A stretch of DNA of 64,000 bases, taken from the NCBI GenBank assembly GCA_015143295.1, contig CM026573.1, positions 3,135,950 through 3,199,949 of the forward strand, read 5' to 3'. The position numbers and the translations under genes are program-made. Position 1 is the stretch's first letter; every line of letters begins with the position of its first letter. The notes below the pieces were generated by a model. That model had not been told where the DNA came from, searched no databases, and saw only the letters and a program-made list of their open reading frames with translations. Positions 27,435-39,507 of this stretch are shown one piece after another. The stretch is from Tetracentron sinense. Its lineage: Eukaryota; Streptophyta; Magnoliopsida; Trochodendrales; Trochodendraceae.

Positions 27435-30400
27435 CTATATGCGAATGATTGAAGCAGTAGTTTTGTCAGGATTCCCATTGTAGTTAAGCTCTACAAAGGT
27501 ACCTCCTCCGATGCCCTTAGTGAGTCTCCCAGGATTCACACAGATGCACTTTACCTGCTCTTCTCCTTCCATTCTTTCCCCAAGGGACAGTACCTGTGTT
27601 AACAGAACCAAGAATACCACCGCAGGCATCAGAACATCCTTCTCTTAATTACACTAAAAATTAAGCGAACCTAAAAACCATAAACAAACTTCTCTAGGAG
27701 TGCTTCTGCAGAACCTGTTAAAGTATTTCTGAAAACATTCTATCACGTGTTTTTACACTGATGGAGAGTGCTGGATTTATGCACAAACTATTGCACAGGG
27801 TATTCTTTTCCCCCTTGTTAGGGATCGGTGGACAGACCGAGACCTAAGATGCTAGGACTGAGAAGACTCGGGGATGTGTCATGATAATTACCTTCACAAA
27901 TGGAGCAAGGTCTGACGGCAGTATAAGAATCTCTGGAACAGAAAAAATCTGTAGAGCTTCTGGAGCAAGCGAGAGATCCAGGGGAACGCCTTCTACTGGT
28001 GGATATAGAGGATAAAAGCTGTTCCAACAAAACAAAACCAAAAAATAGTTTCTCTGACCATTCAAAGCTACTAATAATCAATTATATGTATTAGTTTCCT
28101 CCTTGGGCAATGGTTACTACGTGCCTGTGCTGGCTGAGGACATGGCGTGCAAGTCGGCCCATGCGGTCCACAGATGATCCATCAGCTGGATTTCGTGAGA
28201 TCTCCAGCCCGCTTAGCTGTCTGAGGATATCCACAGTACAACAACCAACTTTGACCTGAAAACTCAAAACCGTGAACTGCAAATACTCATCCACGTAGCT
28301 ATGGCCACAGATAATGCATGTAAAACCTCTAGAACCTAAAAAGCATATTCCGGAATTTAAGAATTTAAATGATGTCAGCCCATGTTGGCCTTAAGCTGAC
28401 TTCACTCCAAGAGTTCTTCAATTCCCAATGGCTTCGCCGAAGCTGTAACCAACTCATTCAGCATATCATATCCGTACTGGATTTTGTCTGGGTGTGTGGG
28501 ATACCAATAATGCAATTTAAAGCTTCTGTAATTTTGAAGCTATTATCAGTGCAGTTCTGAATCATGACGTATTTCCACAAGTGCATTTACAAGCAGGGCA
28601 AGAGCACAAATAAATCTATATGGGATAAAATACCTTATGATGAAAAGGATGGTGACAAGATCACTAGTATGTACCTCATTTGCACCAAAAAATCCTGGAT
28701 TAGCAAGACAAGTTATCTGGATAATAATGTAATTCAAGTATTAGTAAGAGACTGCGGGAAGAACTTAATTAGGAGAAAAATCACGATGAAGGAACCAGAT
28801 CAAAAAATGAACTTCCGAAATCTAAAAAACTATATATACCTGTAGTTTGAGATCAGATGAAGGGATATCAAATGCAGGCTGCAAAGCCAAAATTAACCAA
28901 ATTTGAATCTTAATATCCCATATTAGATATATTTTCATCATCAGTTAATGAACTAAGAAATGGAGAAAATAAACATATCAAATCCTACAACAACAAAATA
29001 GCACCTGAGGGAAAACAAAGACATGATTCGCATCTCGTATAGATGGCACAAGAAGCACACGTGCAGCAGGACCCATGAACTCAGAATAATCTTGCAACTG
29101 GATCAGTAAGGATAAAGAGGTAAGAAAGCTAAACATTTCTTTCTAAAAGAAGTCAGGCAACTAACACCAATTGGAATACAAACCTTTCTGAGAATTTCTA
29201 CTTGAAAAATTTCATCAAAGCTTCTGTCAAGGGTTCCTTTCTTAATCTCTGGATGTTCGGAATCAACAAAAGGCCCAAGCTGCCAGAAGTTTTCAAGAAG
29301 TCAGAATCTGCAACTTCTGTAGTGGCATAGAGCAACAATTTAAGGGTCAAACAACAATTTTGGCACTTACCATAACAAGCAATTGAGGTTGCTTTCTGCT
29401 CGCATAAGCTAGCAGTTCTATTAGAGGCTCAAATAATAAGTTGTCAGTTGTGGTGAAAGGGCCTGCTGCAATTACCTGTTGACAGTTCCAGAAGCTTGTT
29501 TAATTACACGTACAAGTATAATGGAACTGTATAAAACTGAAATGTGGTGGTTTCTTGGTGGTCAATCATTCATGCCCTATACGTCTAGCTGCAAAGTGCT
29601 CCGAAATCAACATAGACGAGTATTACAATATTGTGATCTGAGCATGCATCAGCCACACAATCAAGTACATATTGCAAGTACAATGTAACAGTTTTCATTT
29701 TTATGTTTACAAATGTTTGAGAAGTTGAAATAGTGGAGCAAGTAATAAATAAAATGTATGTTTTTAACATGATTATGAAAGACTATTCCCTTTAGGTATA
29801 TGCAAATGCACACTAAGGTAATGTGGCCATTATGAGTTATGATTATGTTGTTTTCTGTAACTTCTGATTGCATCATATTGATGATATTGTATTTGCTTGT
29901 TTACATACCAGAGATAGCTCTGCCAGCAAACTGGAAGGAGATGGCTGGATTTCCTGATCCATAGCTTGCTTTTTTCCAGGAGGCATACTAACATCAGGCG
30001 AAAGCACTACAGGAATAGAATCAACTACTTTTGATGCAATCAAACAATGTCCACTAGGATTATTCCCCTCAATAGCCACCACCTGTATAAGTTCATTTCT
30101 CATAAGTACCATTTATTGATCTGATGTGACACAACTCATCGCGTATCTAGTAAATAGTTTTACCTGGCCTGGGAAAAAGGAAAACTGGTTTAATTTTTGT
30201 AAGTCGAGACGCACACGTTGTCCTCCAGAATGCTCAACACTGTCAACAATCAAAACAAGTAGTTAACAGCAAAGAATGCACCCTCCCTGATTATCCTGGT
30301 AATGGTTCCAATGGATTTGCCAAGTGCTATATCACAACCCCATACACGTGTCATGTCTGGTACAGCAAGTAAATGGCTTCTTTCCGTCCCTCAGTTCTCT

Positions 30401-33139
30401 TGCAAGTATTCCTAGAACTAAATAGTAACTATTCACGACTCTGCGTAATTGTGGCAGTCTAGTGATAAAGTATTAGTAGGCCTGTAAATAGATTAGTGAG
30501 ATAAAAACAGTTCTCTCTACCTGCCTTGTAACATAATGGACTTCTCGTTCAGATGACCTTCTCCATCACAGCAGACCATGCCAACTGAAAACACACTTTT
30601 CTGAAATAACATCTTATATTAGAAGTATGGATGCTTGAGGCATTTCACCAACTCATTTAACCCCAACTGGAGCAAATAGAATTACATTGCTAAAATCACA
30701 ATACAAGCATATTTATAGAGCAAAAGGAGAATTAATGCTTTATAAGTAAAACAGAGATGAAGAACAACCCTATGCCTTTTGAAACTACAAGTCTACAACT
30801 TGGGATAAGCAGACGAGATATTACACGCTTGCCACTAATTATGAACATTCAATACCGTATCATACACTTAGGAAAAAGGTCTAGGAACAGACAAATCACC
30901 TGTGAAGCGACTGTGGGGTCCATCAGATCCTCATAGAGTCCAGATGCAACAAGTGCAGTTGCATGCCTTCTGATGCGATTTTCAAGGGAATTAAACTAAG
31001 TCACCAAAAATTTCATTTAGACAAAGTATCATTAACACAAATGTGAAATAAAAGCCATTAAACATAATAATCAGCAATTACCCTGTCTTCGATCCTATCA
31101 TACATGAATCTGCAACCTGGTTCTGACCTTGACCCGAGAACTCGCAAGGAACATCTTTCACTAGGCTGGATCCTCCTAATGACGTCATCATGATTCTCAA
31201 GCTCGTATTCTCTTATGCCATTCTCTTTATCTGACTGATTATTAAACACATATTGCACCACAAACTTGTTTATCCTCTGCCCAAAAGGGGTCATGTGGTT
31301 AATCACAAGTCTTGATGGCTTTTCAGAAGAAGGCTCTGATTGCAGTCGTTCAACTCTGTCTGTTGGAGTGCTGAGAATACCTTCTTTTATATCCTCATGT
31401 TCATCACTTAGAATCCTGCATAAAAGGATTCCATTGGTTGGTTCACATTGTAAACCATTTTCATTATTTTTGGATGATAATTTTTGTAATAAGAGGAGAG
31501 AGAGAGACATAAAATAGTAAAATACTTTGGAAACTACAAAATAAGATAAATCTCCTCAATGATCAATGGTCTAAAGAATTACCAGAGGCAGAGCCACATG
31601 GGGCCCAGGGGGTGGGCTGAAGCCCCCCCTGAAAATTTGAAAAAAAATCCTATAGTGCGGAGCCGAGGGCTCTAGCCTCTCCTAAACTTGAAAAAATATA
31701 CTTTACAAATAGACGGGATGACCAATGAACTTGGTCCTCAAAAAAAAATCAGGGACTACGTCCCCGAACCCCTATTGTTAGCCCCCCTGCAAGAGAATCC
31801 TGGCTCCGCCCTTGAGAATCACTGATACCATTCCTTGACAAAGAACCAGCAATCATGTTCACTTCTCTTTATACATGTGTGATAAAGATTTACCTATTAA
31901 ATTGATTTACTCTCTAATTCTGTTTAGAAAAGGACCAAGTCTGCAGGGACCGAGGCCCCTTTGATAACCTATTTACTCACATTATCAAATGCTTCCACAC
32001 CCATGACAGCACCAGTGAGAACACTAGCACTAGTGCAGATTAAAGTCTCTAAAAGGATGAGGAGAATGCGGAAAAATGATGTGAATTGTGTAATGAGAGA
32101 ATATTTGAAAAAATAGAAAAGCATATAACAAAAGATATGGATCCAGGTAAAACAAAATGATGGAAGAGGATTTGTGTCGCCAATCCCAAATGGTTGGGAG
32201 AAGGCACTAATGATGATATTTAGAGTCTCACCCACACCCATTAAAATAATTCTGCCAGAAAAAAATTGACTTTAAGCACTGTTCGGTAGATATTAAGATG
32301 AAAGGTCAATGTTTTGATCTGGTAAGTAAATTGGAAACAAACCTGAGACCTCGCGGTTGCAATGCAATATTACAACCACTTGAATTACAGATTCAGGCCA
32401 AAAATGTCACATTGTTCATGGAATCGACACACATGACACAATAAAATAAATAAAGGAGAAGCTTAGAAACTAATCCAATGCTTACATATCGACATCATTA
32501 CTGGAGTATATATGCAAATGCGTTTCCTCTTTAATAACAGCTTCCTTCTGTTCATTTTGTAGGTGCAATAAGAAACCGTCCATTTGAGCATTCTGTACAG
32601 TAGATTCGTTCAGCTGCCTGTAAACAAACCACATCTTAGGTAGACTATGAAACCCCTATAATAAATTTTTAAGGGTGAAAAAAACTGTTCTTTCTCTCGT
32701 CTCTGGAATGCATCAACCCAATTTTTAGTAGACCAAAAACCAATCGTAATTCCTAAGAAAAGTAGCAGATCAAAACCCTAAGTCAACCATAGATTTCTAA
32801 ATTTCTACATTATCTTTTCTGTTTCCTCTCTCTGATTGAAATTAAAAAATAATTTCTTGCAGGAACGAAATTATTCTGGAGAAGTCTAGATTGAGTGATC
32901 TGATTTACCTGTTGAGAAAATACACTTCCCAGCTTGAAACGAGATCGGAAGGTCCGAGCTTGTAATTTATGCAGAAAGCGAGACCTAACAGAGGAGAGAG
33001 AATATGAGATTACTGAAATCGATTGGGGCAAGAGAGAGAAGAAGAAAAAAAAACAGGACTTACATTTCTTCAATGTTTCTTCCTCTTCGTCGAGAGAGAA
33101 ACCGTTCCTTTCGAATTCTGCTTTGATCTCTTCTTCCAT
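27435..33139 (-). CDS. POLA2: DNA polymerase alpha subunit B
   Basis: The non-catalytic B subunit of the DNA polymerase alpha-primase complex, needed to start replication in the nucleus. Exons, in coding order: 33064-33139, 32909-32984, 32486-32617, 31082-31415, 30900-30995, 30521-30600, 30164-30239, 29909-30082, 29371-29475, 29184-29279, 29005-29097, 28840-28878, 28675-28716, 28125-28255, 27892-28018 and 27435-27593. They join in frame to 611 residues, near the usual plant length. The N-terminal helical domain (FERNGFSLDEEEE...PSDLVSSWEVYFLNR) comes first. An OB-fold follows at about 240-315 (VGMVCCDGEGHLNEKS...VVAIEGNNPSGHCLIA). The inactive calcineurin-like phosphoesterase domain runs from about 349 (VIAAGPFTTTDNLLFEPL) to the end. 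The intron after exon 14 has a GC donor. An E2F-type site lies 82-91 bp upstream of the start codon. Confidence 0.96.
31583..31814. mobile_element. hAT-like MITE in POLA2 intron 3
   Basis: Terminal repeats are CAGAGGCAGAGCCA and, reverse complemented, CAAGGGCGGAGCCA. Flanking 8-mers AGAATTAC (31575-31582) and AGAATCAC (31815-31822) differ at one base. Relatives with GGGCGGAGC ends are at 46304 and 49161-50129. Confidence 0.8.
31960..32232 (+). mobile_element. Probable RTE-type LINE 3' tail in POLA2 intron 3
   Basis: Ends with CCAATCCCAAATGGTTGGGA followed by GAAGGCACTAATGATGATAT, the short-repeat tail typical of plant RTE elements. The upstream part has no readable protein, so the start is a guess. 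Confidence 0.4.
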
Positions 33140-33220
33140 GGCTGTTAGGGTCTGAAGTTTGAACTCGTTTGTTCTTGGCACTGGAAATTGGAAAACTAGG
33201 AGAAAGGGAAGACGACTAAA

Positions 33221-33230
33221 TGGCGGGAAA
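33221..33230. promoter_or_regulatory. E2F-type site upstream of POLA2
   Basis: TGGCGGGAAA, reverse complement TTTCCCGCCA, matches the E2F consensus TTTSSCGC. It lies 82-91 bp from the POLA2 start codon. Replication genes in plants are commonly switched on at G1/S through such sites; here that is an inference from sequence and position. Confidence 0.75.
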
Positions 33231-33261
33231 TATTGCTTTTGCGCGAGTACATCGTTTCCTT

Positions 33262-33271
33262 GGGCGGGAGT
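33262..33271. promoter_or_regulatory. Second, weaker E2F-like site
   Basis: GGGCGGGAGT reads CTCCCGCC on the POLA2 strand, one mismatch from the E2F core, about 40 bp beyond the first site. Paired E2F sites are frequent in replication promoters. Confidence 0.4.
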
Positions 33272-33339
33272 TTTCCATTCGATTATTAATAATGGATAAA
33301 AACTAGGGCTAGCAATGGGTCGAGACTCGAGAACTCGAG

Positions 33340-33620
33340 ATCGAAACACTGCCAATCGCGATTGAACTCAGGGAGGGAGAGTTCAATCGAAGCCACCAGT
33401 CAACACGTGTCCTTTTAAACCACTATTAACCATGGTTAAAATTCCATAATTCTTCGGTTATGGTCACATGCCACTTTTAACTAAGATTAAGCTTAACAAA
33501 ATTAAGATTTTTTTTTTCTTTCTAAAAACAAAAGTTGGATGGGTGAATCCCAAGAGTGAATAAATCTTATATCCACATTTATTGGTGTTAAAATGGGCAC
33601 TGGATTGTCTCGGGTAGGTG
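33340..33620. repeat. Foldback arms plus GATTGAACTC hairpin
   Basis: GCGATTGAACTC...GAGTTCAATCG at about 33357-33390 is a short hairpin also present, inverted, at 4625-4656. It adjoins a foldback-family arm (ACACGTGTCCTTTTAA, CCATGGTTAAAATTC) and an opposite arm ending in GGTGTTAAAATGGGCACTGG. This is one complete but decayed foldback element. Confidence 0.55.
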
Positions 33621-33880
33621 TGTCTCGAGCTCCACACATCATCTGACATGTGGCGCTTAAGGCCATTTTCGGATTCTGCTGCAGACAATCCATCCGTTAA
33701 AAAAAGGGAGCTGGACCAATTAAGACATTGCATTCTGTTACATAGTGGAATGTGCGGTCCATTAAACAACTTCTTTGTTTTTTTTTTTAGGAAAAAGCAT
33801 ATGGGACCACACAGTCCTGATTTTAGGGTTTTGATGAAAACTTTTATTTTTAGGCTTTTTTCTATATTTTTTTGAGAAAT

Positions 33881-34160
33881 GCTAACCCTACTCTCAGTCA
33901 AACTCTACTCTCAGTCTCCACCAATCACTTGTCAATTCTTGATGAGAGATACTGCTTTAACCATCACCCATGAGATAGTGCTTTAACTATCACCCATGAG
34001 AAATGCTAGCCCTACTCTTAGTCAAACTCTACTCTCAGTCTCCACCAACCAATTGTCCATTCTTGATGAGAGATAGTGCTTTAACCACCATAACTGATTT
34101 GACAATGCATAGGTGGTTGGTGGAGGTTGAGAGTAGAGTTTGACCGAGAGTAGGGTTAGC
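33881..34160. mobile_element. MITE with 48-bp terminal repeats and a duplicated left arm
   Basis: GCTAACCCTACTCTCAGTCA at 33881 and its inverted partner ending at 34160 match over about 48 bp with a few differences. A second direct copy of the left arm begins at 34004. A short relative lies at 38289-38374, and a single arm near 50850. Confidence 0.7.
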
Positions 34161-35610
34161 ACGCCTCTATTTTTTTTAACCAAAACCTTAAAATCTCTTA
34201 TTTTTGTATCCAGTTCGGTTTAGTGTGAGACAGTAGGATCTCAAAGGTGTTTATCGTTTTCTTAGGTGGTGATTAGTATGCCATGCATTTGACTATGTAG
34301 TCAAATGCCATGGCCATGTGGCCCTTTTAATACTCTTTTAACTATAGTTACACTTGAGAAAATTAAAGTTAATTTTATTATTATTTTTTATTTTAAAACT
34401 AAGATTGGATTATTTAACCCTAAGAGTGAGTGACTCTTAATCACAATTGATATGAGGTAAAAAGGGGGCATGGATCAATCAAGACTGCACATTAGACTAC
34501 ATATTCTAATGCGGTCTTAAGTTAAACATTTCCCATAGTTATGCCGCGCAACCTGACTTACGTGTGTTAGTATCTCTTCATTCGGTAGTTAGTTAGCCAG
34601 CCAGCCAACCAGCCTATCATTTTAAGCTGGGACACACAGTATCAATGGTCACACTAAAACTCATGGAACCTCACGGATTTGTAACTTGTAACGTCTCGTG
34701 TTGATATTGTGAATAAATAGTTAAAACAGTGTAGAGAGAAATTACAGATTTCATTGTTAAATTATGTTATTTAAGTATGGGGATTTGTATTTGGAGTTTG
34801 AGAAATTGGAGGAAACTTAAATAAAAGTTTTTGACCAAGATTTGTAAAGTGGAATCATTTCATTGTAAGTGGGGCTATCGAGAAATTTTTGAGGTATATC
34901 ATCTCGATCATAGAATTTGGTTAGTTACTAATAAAGTAACATCTAATGAGGTGGGCGTCCCACCCTAAGTTGGCCCCCACTACCTCACGTCCTTCCAAAC
35001 TCATGTTAGTCAATGTCTTGACCTTTGTCAAAATTCACATATGGATCCTACCCATTTGATTAATCACATCTTATGTGATTTGATTTATTAGAGCTTCACT
35101 ATACCATGTACTAAATTTAAAGCACATACTCACAAATCAAAGCATGATGATTAGAAATGAATTTGGAAGCTTCCTAATAGTAAATGGGTAGTTAATTTAT
35201 GAATTATGACCCAAAAAACCACCTTTGCAGGTTTTACACTCTTCTTGTTTGTTTTCTGAAGCACCGAGCATAGTGTGCTACGATTTCAAGAAGGCAATGA
35301 GTTATTGATGCTTCAACATATTACTCTTAAGAGGTATTAATAGAGGGGGACAAAGATCATTCCAGAAAAGCTATAAAAGGAGTTGCAGTTTTGATAGGGA
35401 AGAATGGTCTCGGGAACGGCCAAAAGGTTAGAGAAGATAATAGTTCATAAGGAAAGGAGGATTCCGAGGACTAGTTCGAGCATTCAGATGTTTGGTTCAG
35501 AGAGGAAAGAGATGAGGAAGAAGAATCTATTCAGAACTTTGGAGAGAAAATAATCTTATCAAGGCTTAGCAGAACCTAAATCTTAGCGGTTCTTGCTATG
35601 AATAAAAATA
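34161..35610. other. Repeat-rich spacer, no gene
   Basis: Positions 34290-34470 carry two opposed foldback arms. Positions 34690-34870 match the duplicated host unit at 45.5 and 51.9 kb, including GAGAAATTGGAGGAAAC. In that unit it is the version without the hAT element. From 34900 to 35610 I recognise nothing; no coding frame or terminal repeat stands out. Confidence 0.5.
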
Positions 35611-36716
35611 GGGCTTTTTCTTTAAATACACCCAAGGTTTATTGGAAGGCCCTATATACACCCTCATTTCAAAACTTTACTTTTCTACACCTAATTTTTT
35701 TTTCTTGACATAAGTGCCCCTGCCTCTTTAGTAGAACCAAATTTTTTGCCGCTCTTTATCATTCTCTCCCTCCCTCGACCTAATATCTCACTAGCTCATT
35801 GCCTCACTACCTGCGATCGAAACAGATCGACACTCGCAAATAGAGGTTACTCTATCTCCTTTCTCTCTCCAATTCCTTTCCCTTCCTCCTCTCCATTATA
35901 TACACGATTAAGGTTAAGGTTTATAACTCACAAAAGCCTAAGAATTCGAGTTTAGAGACCATATATTGTATCAAGGGTGGAGAAATTCCCTAACTGATGA
36001 TCAAGGATAGGGCCAAAGAAAGGCAAGGCTCCCATGCTTGGAAAGCTGATGACAGTTGGAACATGAAGAAAAGATGAGATGGTTCTTAGAGAAAAAGGAG
36101 TTAGGGAGTCAAAAACCCTTTGTGGCGCTCTGAAATAAAACAATTAGCAAAACAACTAAGTTTGAAGATCCCGAAATCGTCTCAGTCCAACTCTCACCTT
36201 AAAAACATGAAAGAAATAGTGACAAGGATTTGACCAACAATTATGCAATTCCAGAGTTTTTTTTTCCACCATTAAAGGCATAGAAACATAAGAAAAGTTG
36301 CATTTTTGTTCATAGAGAGAGAAAAAAAAGAATTTTTTTCACCATAAACTCCGTCACTATAAGACATTTTTTAAAATACATTTCTACTTCCTTGGATGTT
36401 AAAATATCAAAAGTATCACTTTAGAATTTGACCTAAGCTTGGTGGTGTTTAGTTGCAACTATGTGCTTAATTATTCTGAATTAATACCAACCCCAAAATT
36501 GAAACTATAAGTGAAAACCATGTGATCTTGCGTCGGAGAGTGATGACCAGAGCGAAAGAGGGGCAGGCCGTAGGGGTTTCTTTTAGAAAATCTTAAAAAT
36601 TCCTTTTGGCAAATGTATTTATATTAGAGAAAAAAGGTTGGGTGTAGAAAAGTAAAATTCAAAAAAAGAGGTCTAGGGCTCCCAATAAACCACATGTGTA
36701 TCTAGGGAAAAAACCC
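35611..36716. mobile_element. Mutator-like element (MULE), 1.1 kb, non-autonomous
   Basis: Terminal inverted repeats of roughly 90 bp: GGGCTTTTTCTTTAAATACA at the left and GGGTTTTTTCCCTAGATACA as the reverse complement of the right end. They share GGTTTATTGG and ACTTTTCTACACC. Flanks are ATAAAAATA (35602-35610) and ACAAAAATA (36717-36725), a 9-bp target duplication with one mismatch, the MULE length. The interior lacks transposase and is less AT-rich than the surroundings, including a 63-residue minus frame at 35952-36143. A captured host fragment (Pack-MULE) is possible but unproven. Confidence 0.75.
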
Positions 36717-36989
36717 ACAAAAATATACTCTCCAACCTCGGCATACCAGCTCCTTTTTATATAACGTCGAGATCTTTGTAGAGACAATTGGACTCTACCT
36801 CTATTAGCACGTACCTACCAAAGAAGGAAATGGAAACTCTTAACTACTTTGTAAGATAACTCTATTTCTCTCAACCACTCAATCCACTCTCCTTTTAAAA
36901 GTATAACTTTAAGTTTTATTTCAATCCCTTCTCTCTCACATATGAGTCTCTTCATTCTTCGCCACTGCGCCACTTGCCATTTCGTCCTT

Positions 36990-37199
36990 CTTAATTATGG
37001 TTAAGCTTAATCAACCCAAGATTAGATAGATACATGAACCCTAGGTAAGTGAATCTTAACCACAATTAATTGGTGTTAAACTGGACACTCTGGTTAAGAA
37101 TTTTTAACCTTTAACGTTAACATATAAATATATATATATATAAAACCAAGATTAGATTGGTGAACATTAATAAAACTTCACTACTGTTAATAAAAGTTA
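36990..37199. repeat. Foldback-family arms
   Basis: GGTTAAGCTTAATCAACCCA, CTTAACCACAATTAATTGG and GGTGTTAAACTGGACAC mark opposed, decayed arms of the foldback family. Confidence 0.5.
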
Positions 37200-37494
37200 A
37201 GAGTTACCAAATTTGCTACATGTTATAGTGAATTGCCAGCCGGAGTGAACCCGTAGTTCATGGTTCGGTTTGGATTGATTCGTGAAATTAAGCGAATAAG
37301 TGATTTCAAAACAGTCTTAATTTGTTAAATATTTTATTCAAATTCACTTATATTTTTTTGTTAAATATTTTATTCGAATTCACTTATATTTTTCTTTAGG
37401 TTCAATAAATTTATAGTTTGAGTTCACAAACCGTTCCTAAGAAGACATTTTTTTATTATTTTATAAATAAGTATTTGTAATATATTATTACATG

Positions 37495-37537
<43 letters not shown>

Positions 37538-37667
37538 AGAACCTAAGTAAACTGAATCATTCTACCCTTAGCAAACAAGGTTCACTCTAGAGTGGCGAAC
37601 TGCAAACCGTGAACCTGAATTCGAACCAAACAAACCAACGAATCAAATAACATTGGTGTAGAATGGT
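37200..37667. mobile_element. hAT-like element, family A, inverted relative to 25.9 kb
   Basis: Starts GAGTTACCAAATTTGCTACA and ends CAAATAACATTG. It contains CACTCTAGAGTGGCGAACTG near the right end, the same block as in 25881-26537 but inverted. A TA microsatellite is at 37499-37530. I could not find a convincing target duplication. Confidence 0.6.
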
Positions 37668-37829
37668 TGTGTATAAAGTGTAAACTTGGATTTATCATGC
37701 TATCAAACAAAAAATATTAAGACTTACTGGAATGAATTGGGATAGAATTTTTTTTTAAAAAAAGGAACAAAAATAAAACTTTTTTTATAGAAGGGAATAA
37801 GTTCTTTGTGCACGCCTTACAGGTCATCA

Positions 37830-38170
37830 CGTGTCCCATTTATCTCATTAATTGTGGTTAAGATTCACTCACCGATAGGATTCATCCATTTAATCTTGGT
37901 TTTTAAAAATATAATTAAAAATATTAACCTTGTGTTGATTAAGCTTGATCACAATTAAAGGTGGACGAAAATCTTTTTATAAAAAGGAATAACTTCTTGT
38001 CGTGTACCTATATAGGCCGACATGTGTCCATTGTAACACTGACTAATATATAATTGTGGTTAAAATTCACGCATCCCTAGGATTCATCCATCTTACATTG
38101 GTTTTAAGAAAATTATAAAAAAATAATAATCTTAAGTTGATTAAGTTTAACCATAGTTAAAAGAGTGAGA
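37830..38170. repeat. Two adjacent foldback elements
   Basis: Each has CGTGTCCCATT- or ATGTGTCCATT-type left ends, AATTGTGGTTAAGATTCAC, then an A/T-rich middle and the opposed GATTAAGCTTGATCACAATT- or GTTTAACCATAGTTAAAAG-type right arm. The left arms of the two are about 180 bp apart. Confidence 0.55.
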
Positions 38171-38288
38171 GAGAGGGGGCTCAAACTGAATTAAAATTGT
38201 GTTTTAAAAAAAAGGGTGAGTGAGGTGAGAGTGAAAGAGAAAGAGAAAGAGAGGGGACTGAAATAAAATAAAAAATATGAGGATTGTT

Positions 38289-38374
38289 TGCCCTACTCTC
38301 AGTAAACCCTAATCTCCCCTCAACGCACTCTGGTAGAGGGTGAGAGTATAGGTTGACTAATAGTAGGGCTAGCA
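38289..38374. mobile_element. Short MITE related to 33881-34160
   Basis: TGCCCTACTCTCAGTAAACC at the left pairs with the reverse complement of GGTTGACTAATAGTAGGGCT at the right. It is 86 bp long. Confidence 0.55.
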
Positions 38375-38769
38375 TTCCTTCCTTGTACATCAAGGCCACA
38401 CGAGATTAACAGCCCAGTTCTTTTATAACTGAAATTATTTTTGAATCTCGGGTTTTGTTTTGAGTAGATAGGAAGATAATAACATCACTCTCTAATATCT
38501 ATCTAGATCGCAGAACGAATTCATCTGCGTTGTTCACTGTGTAGTCATGAGGCCAAGATCACTTAAAGTTGTTAAATCCGTACAAGAAAAGTGATTTCGG
38601 CCTTCAAACATGCGGCACGCGATCATTTAGAGGAAGGGTCATTTCACTTTCTGTACATGATTTTGACTTCTCCCCAATTCATTACTCTCTCCTTTAAAAC
38701 GTCACACGAGACCAAATGTTTTATGGATGACCGAGCTCAACACTCGAACATCTGACCGAGCTAATCTTT

Positions 38770-39390
38770 TGCCTGGTAAGATGTAGCAACACTATATGGA
38801 CCAGGGTAGTAAGTCATGTTTAAGAACGGACCGATCGGACCCTCATTGATCCGGTTCAAATCCTTTATGAGCTCAACGTGGTTTCTTTGAATTGCTTGGT
38901 TCACTGCGAAAGCATATAAACCTAAATCCATAGAACCTCATATGCACTGTTATAACTGGAATGAGCATTGAACCGGCAAAGCGGCTGGTTCCCGGTTCTA
39001 TCGGTCCGGTTTGACCGTGAACTTTTTGTAAAAAAAATAATTTTTTTTTCATTTTTCCCGATTCTAACCGGTTCTACCACCAGTTCTGCCCGGTTTTGAC
39101 CGATTTTGAAAGAGTTCTGGTTTTGAGGGTTTTGGGAACCGACGAGGGGACTGGTTCCCGGTTTTTCTGATTCAATCTGTTGGTCCGGTCCGGTTTTGAT
39201 AACAGTGCTCAAATGTAAGCGCAAACTATATCTATAAACTCAAAGAGGCCTAGATTAAATATAGCATATTAAATAAATAATCATTAAATATAAAGAATGT
39301 AAAAAAAAAGGAAAAAAAATCAAAAATAAAGAAGACATAACATCTATGTAAAAAAAATGAAGTTGAGAGTTTTTAATTGATTTCCTTAAA
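38770..39390. repeat. Dispersed repeat R, copy 1 (holds a hAT MITE)
   Basis: Shares GAGCTCAACGTGGTTT, TTCACTGCGAAAG, ATATAAACCTAAATC, GAACCTCAT and AATAATCATTAAATATAAA with copy 2 at 58992-59300, and a weaker set with copy 3 at 63270-63740. The word AAGATGTAGCAACAC at 38779 is the unoccupied form of the solo-LTR site of copy 2. Its nature is unknown; no coding frame was found. Confidence 0.7.
38945..39207. mobile_element. hAT-like MITE, 263 bp, in repeat R copy 1
   Basis: Ends are CACTGTTATAACTGG and, reverse complemented, CACTGTTATCAAAACCGG. Flanking 8-mers CTCATATG (38937-38944) and CTCAAATG (39208-39215). The interior is packed with CCGGTT words. The paralogous copy at 59130-59137 shows the site without the insertion. 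Confidence 0.85.
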
Positions 39391-39430
39391 AAATATAATA
39401 ATTTTTTTTTATTATATTATTAACTATATA

Positions 39431-39507
39431 TATGGCCTCATTAGAAAATTTGATACTATAAGTACTTATGGCCTCATTAGAAAATTTGATACTATAAGTA
39501 CATATGG
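39431..39507. repeat. Two-copy tandem repeat, about 38 bp
   Basis: ATGGCCTCATTAGAAAATTT followed by GATACTATAAGTAC occurs twice in a row with almost no differences. It is a recent local duplication. Confidence 0.85.

Noticed and set aside
34900-35600. A solo copia LTR around TATAAAAGGAGTTG (35371)
   Set aside because: A TATA-like word is present, but I could not find TG...CA ends or a target duplication.
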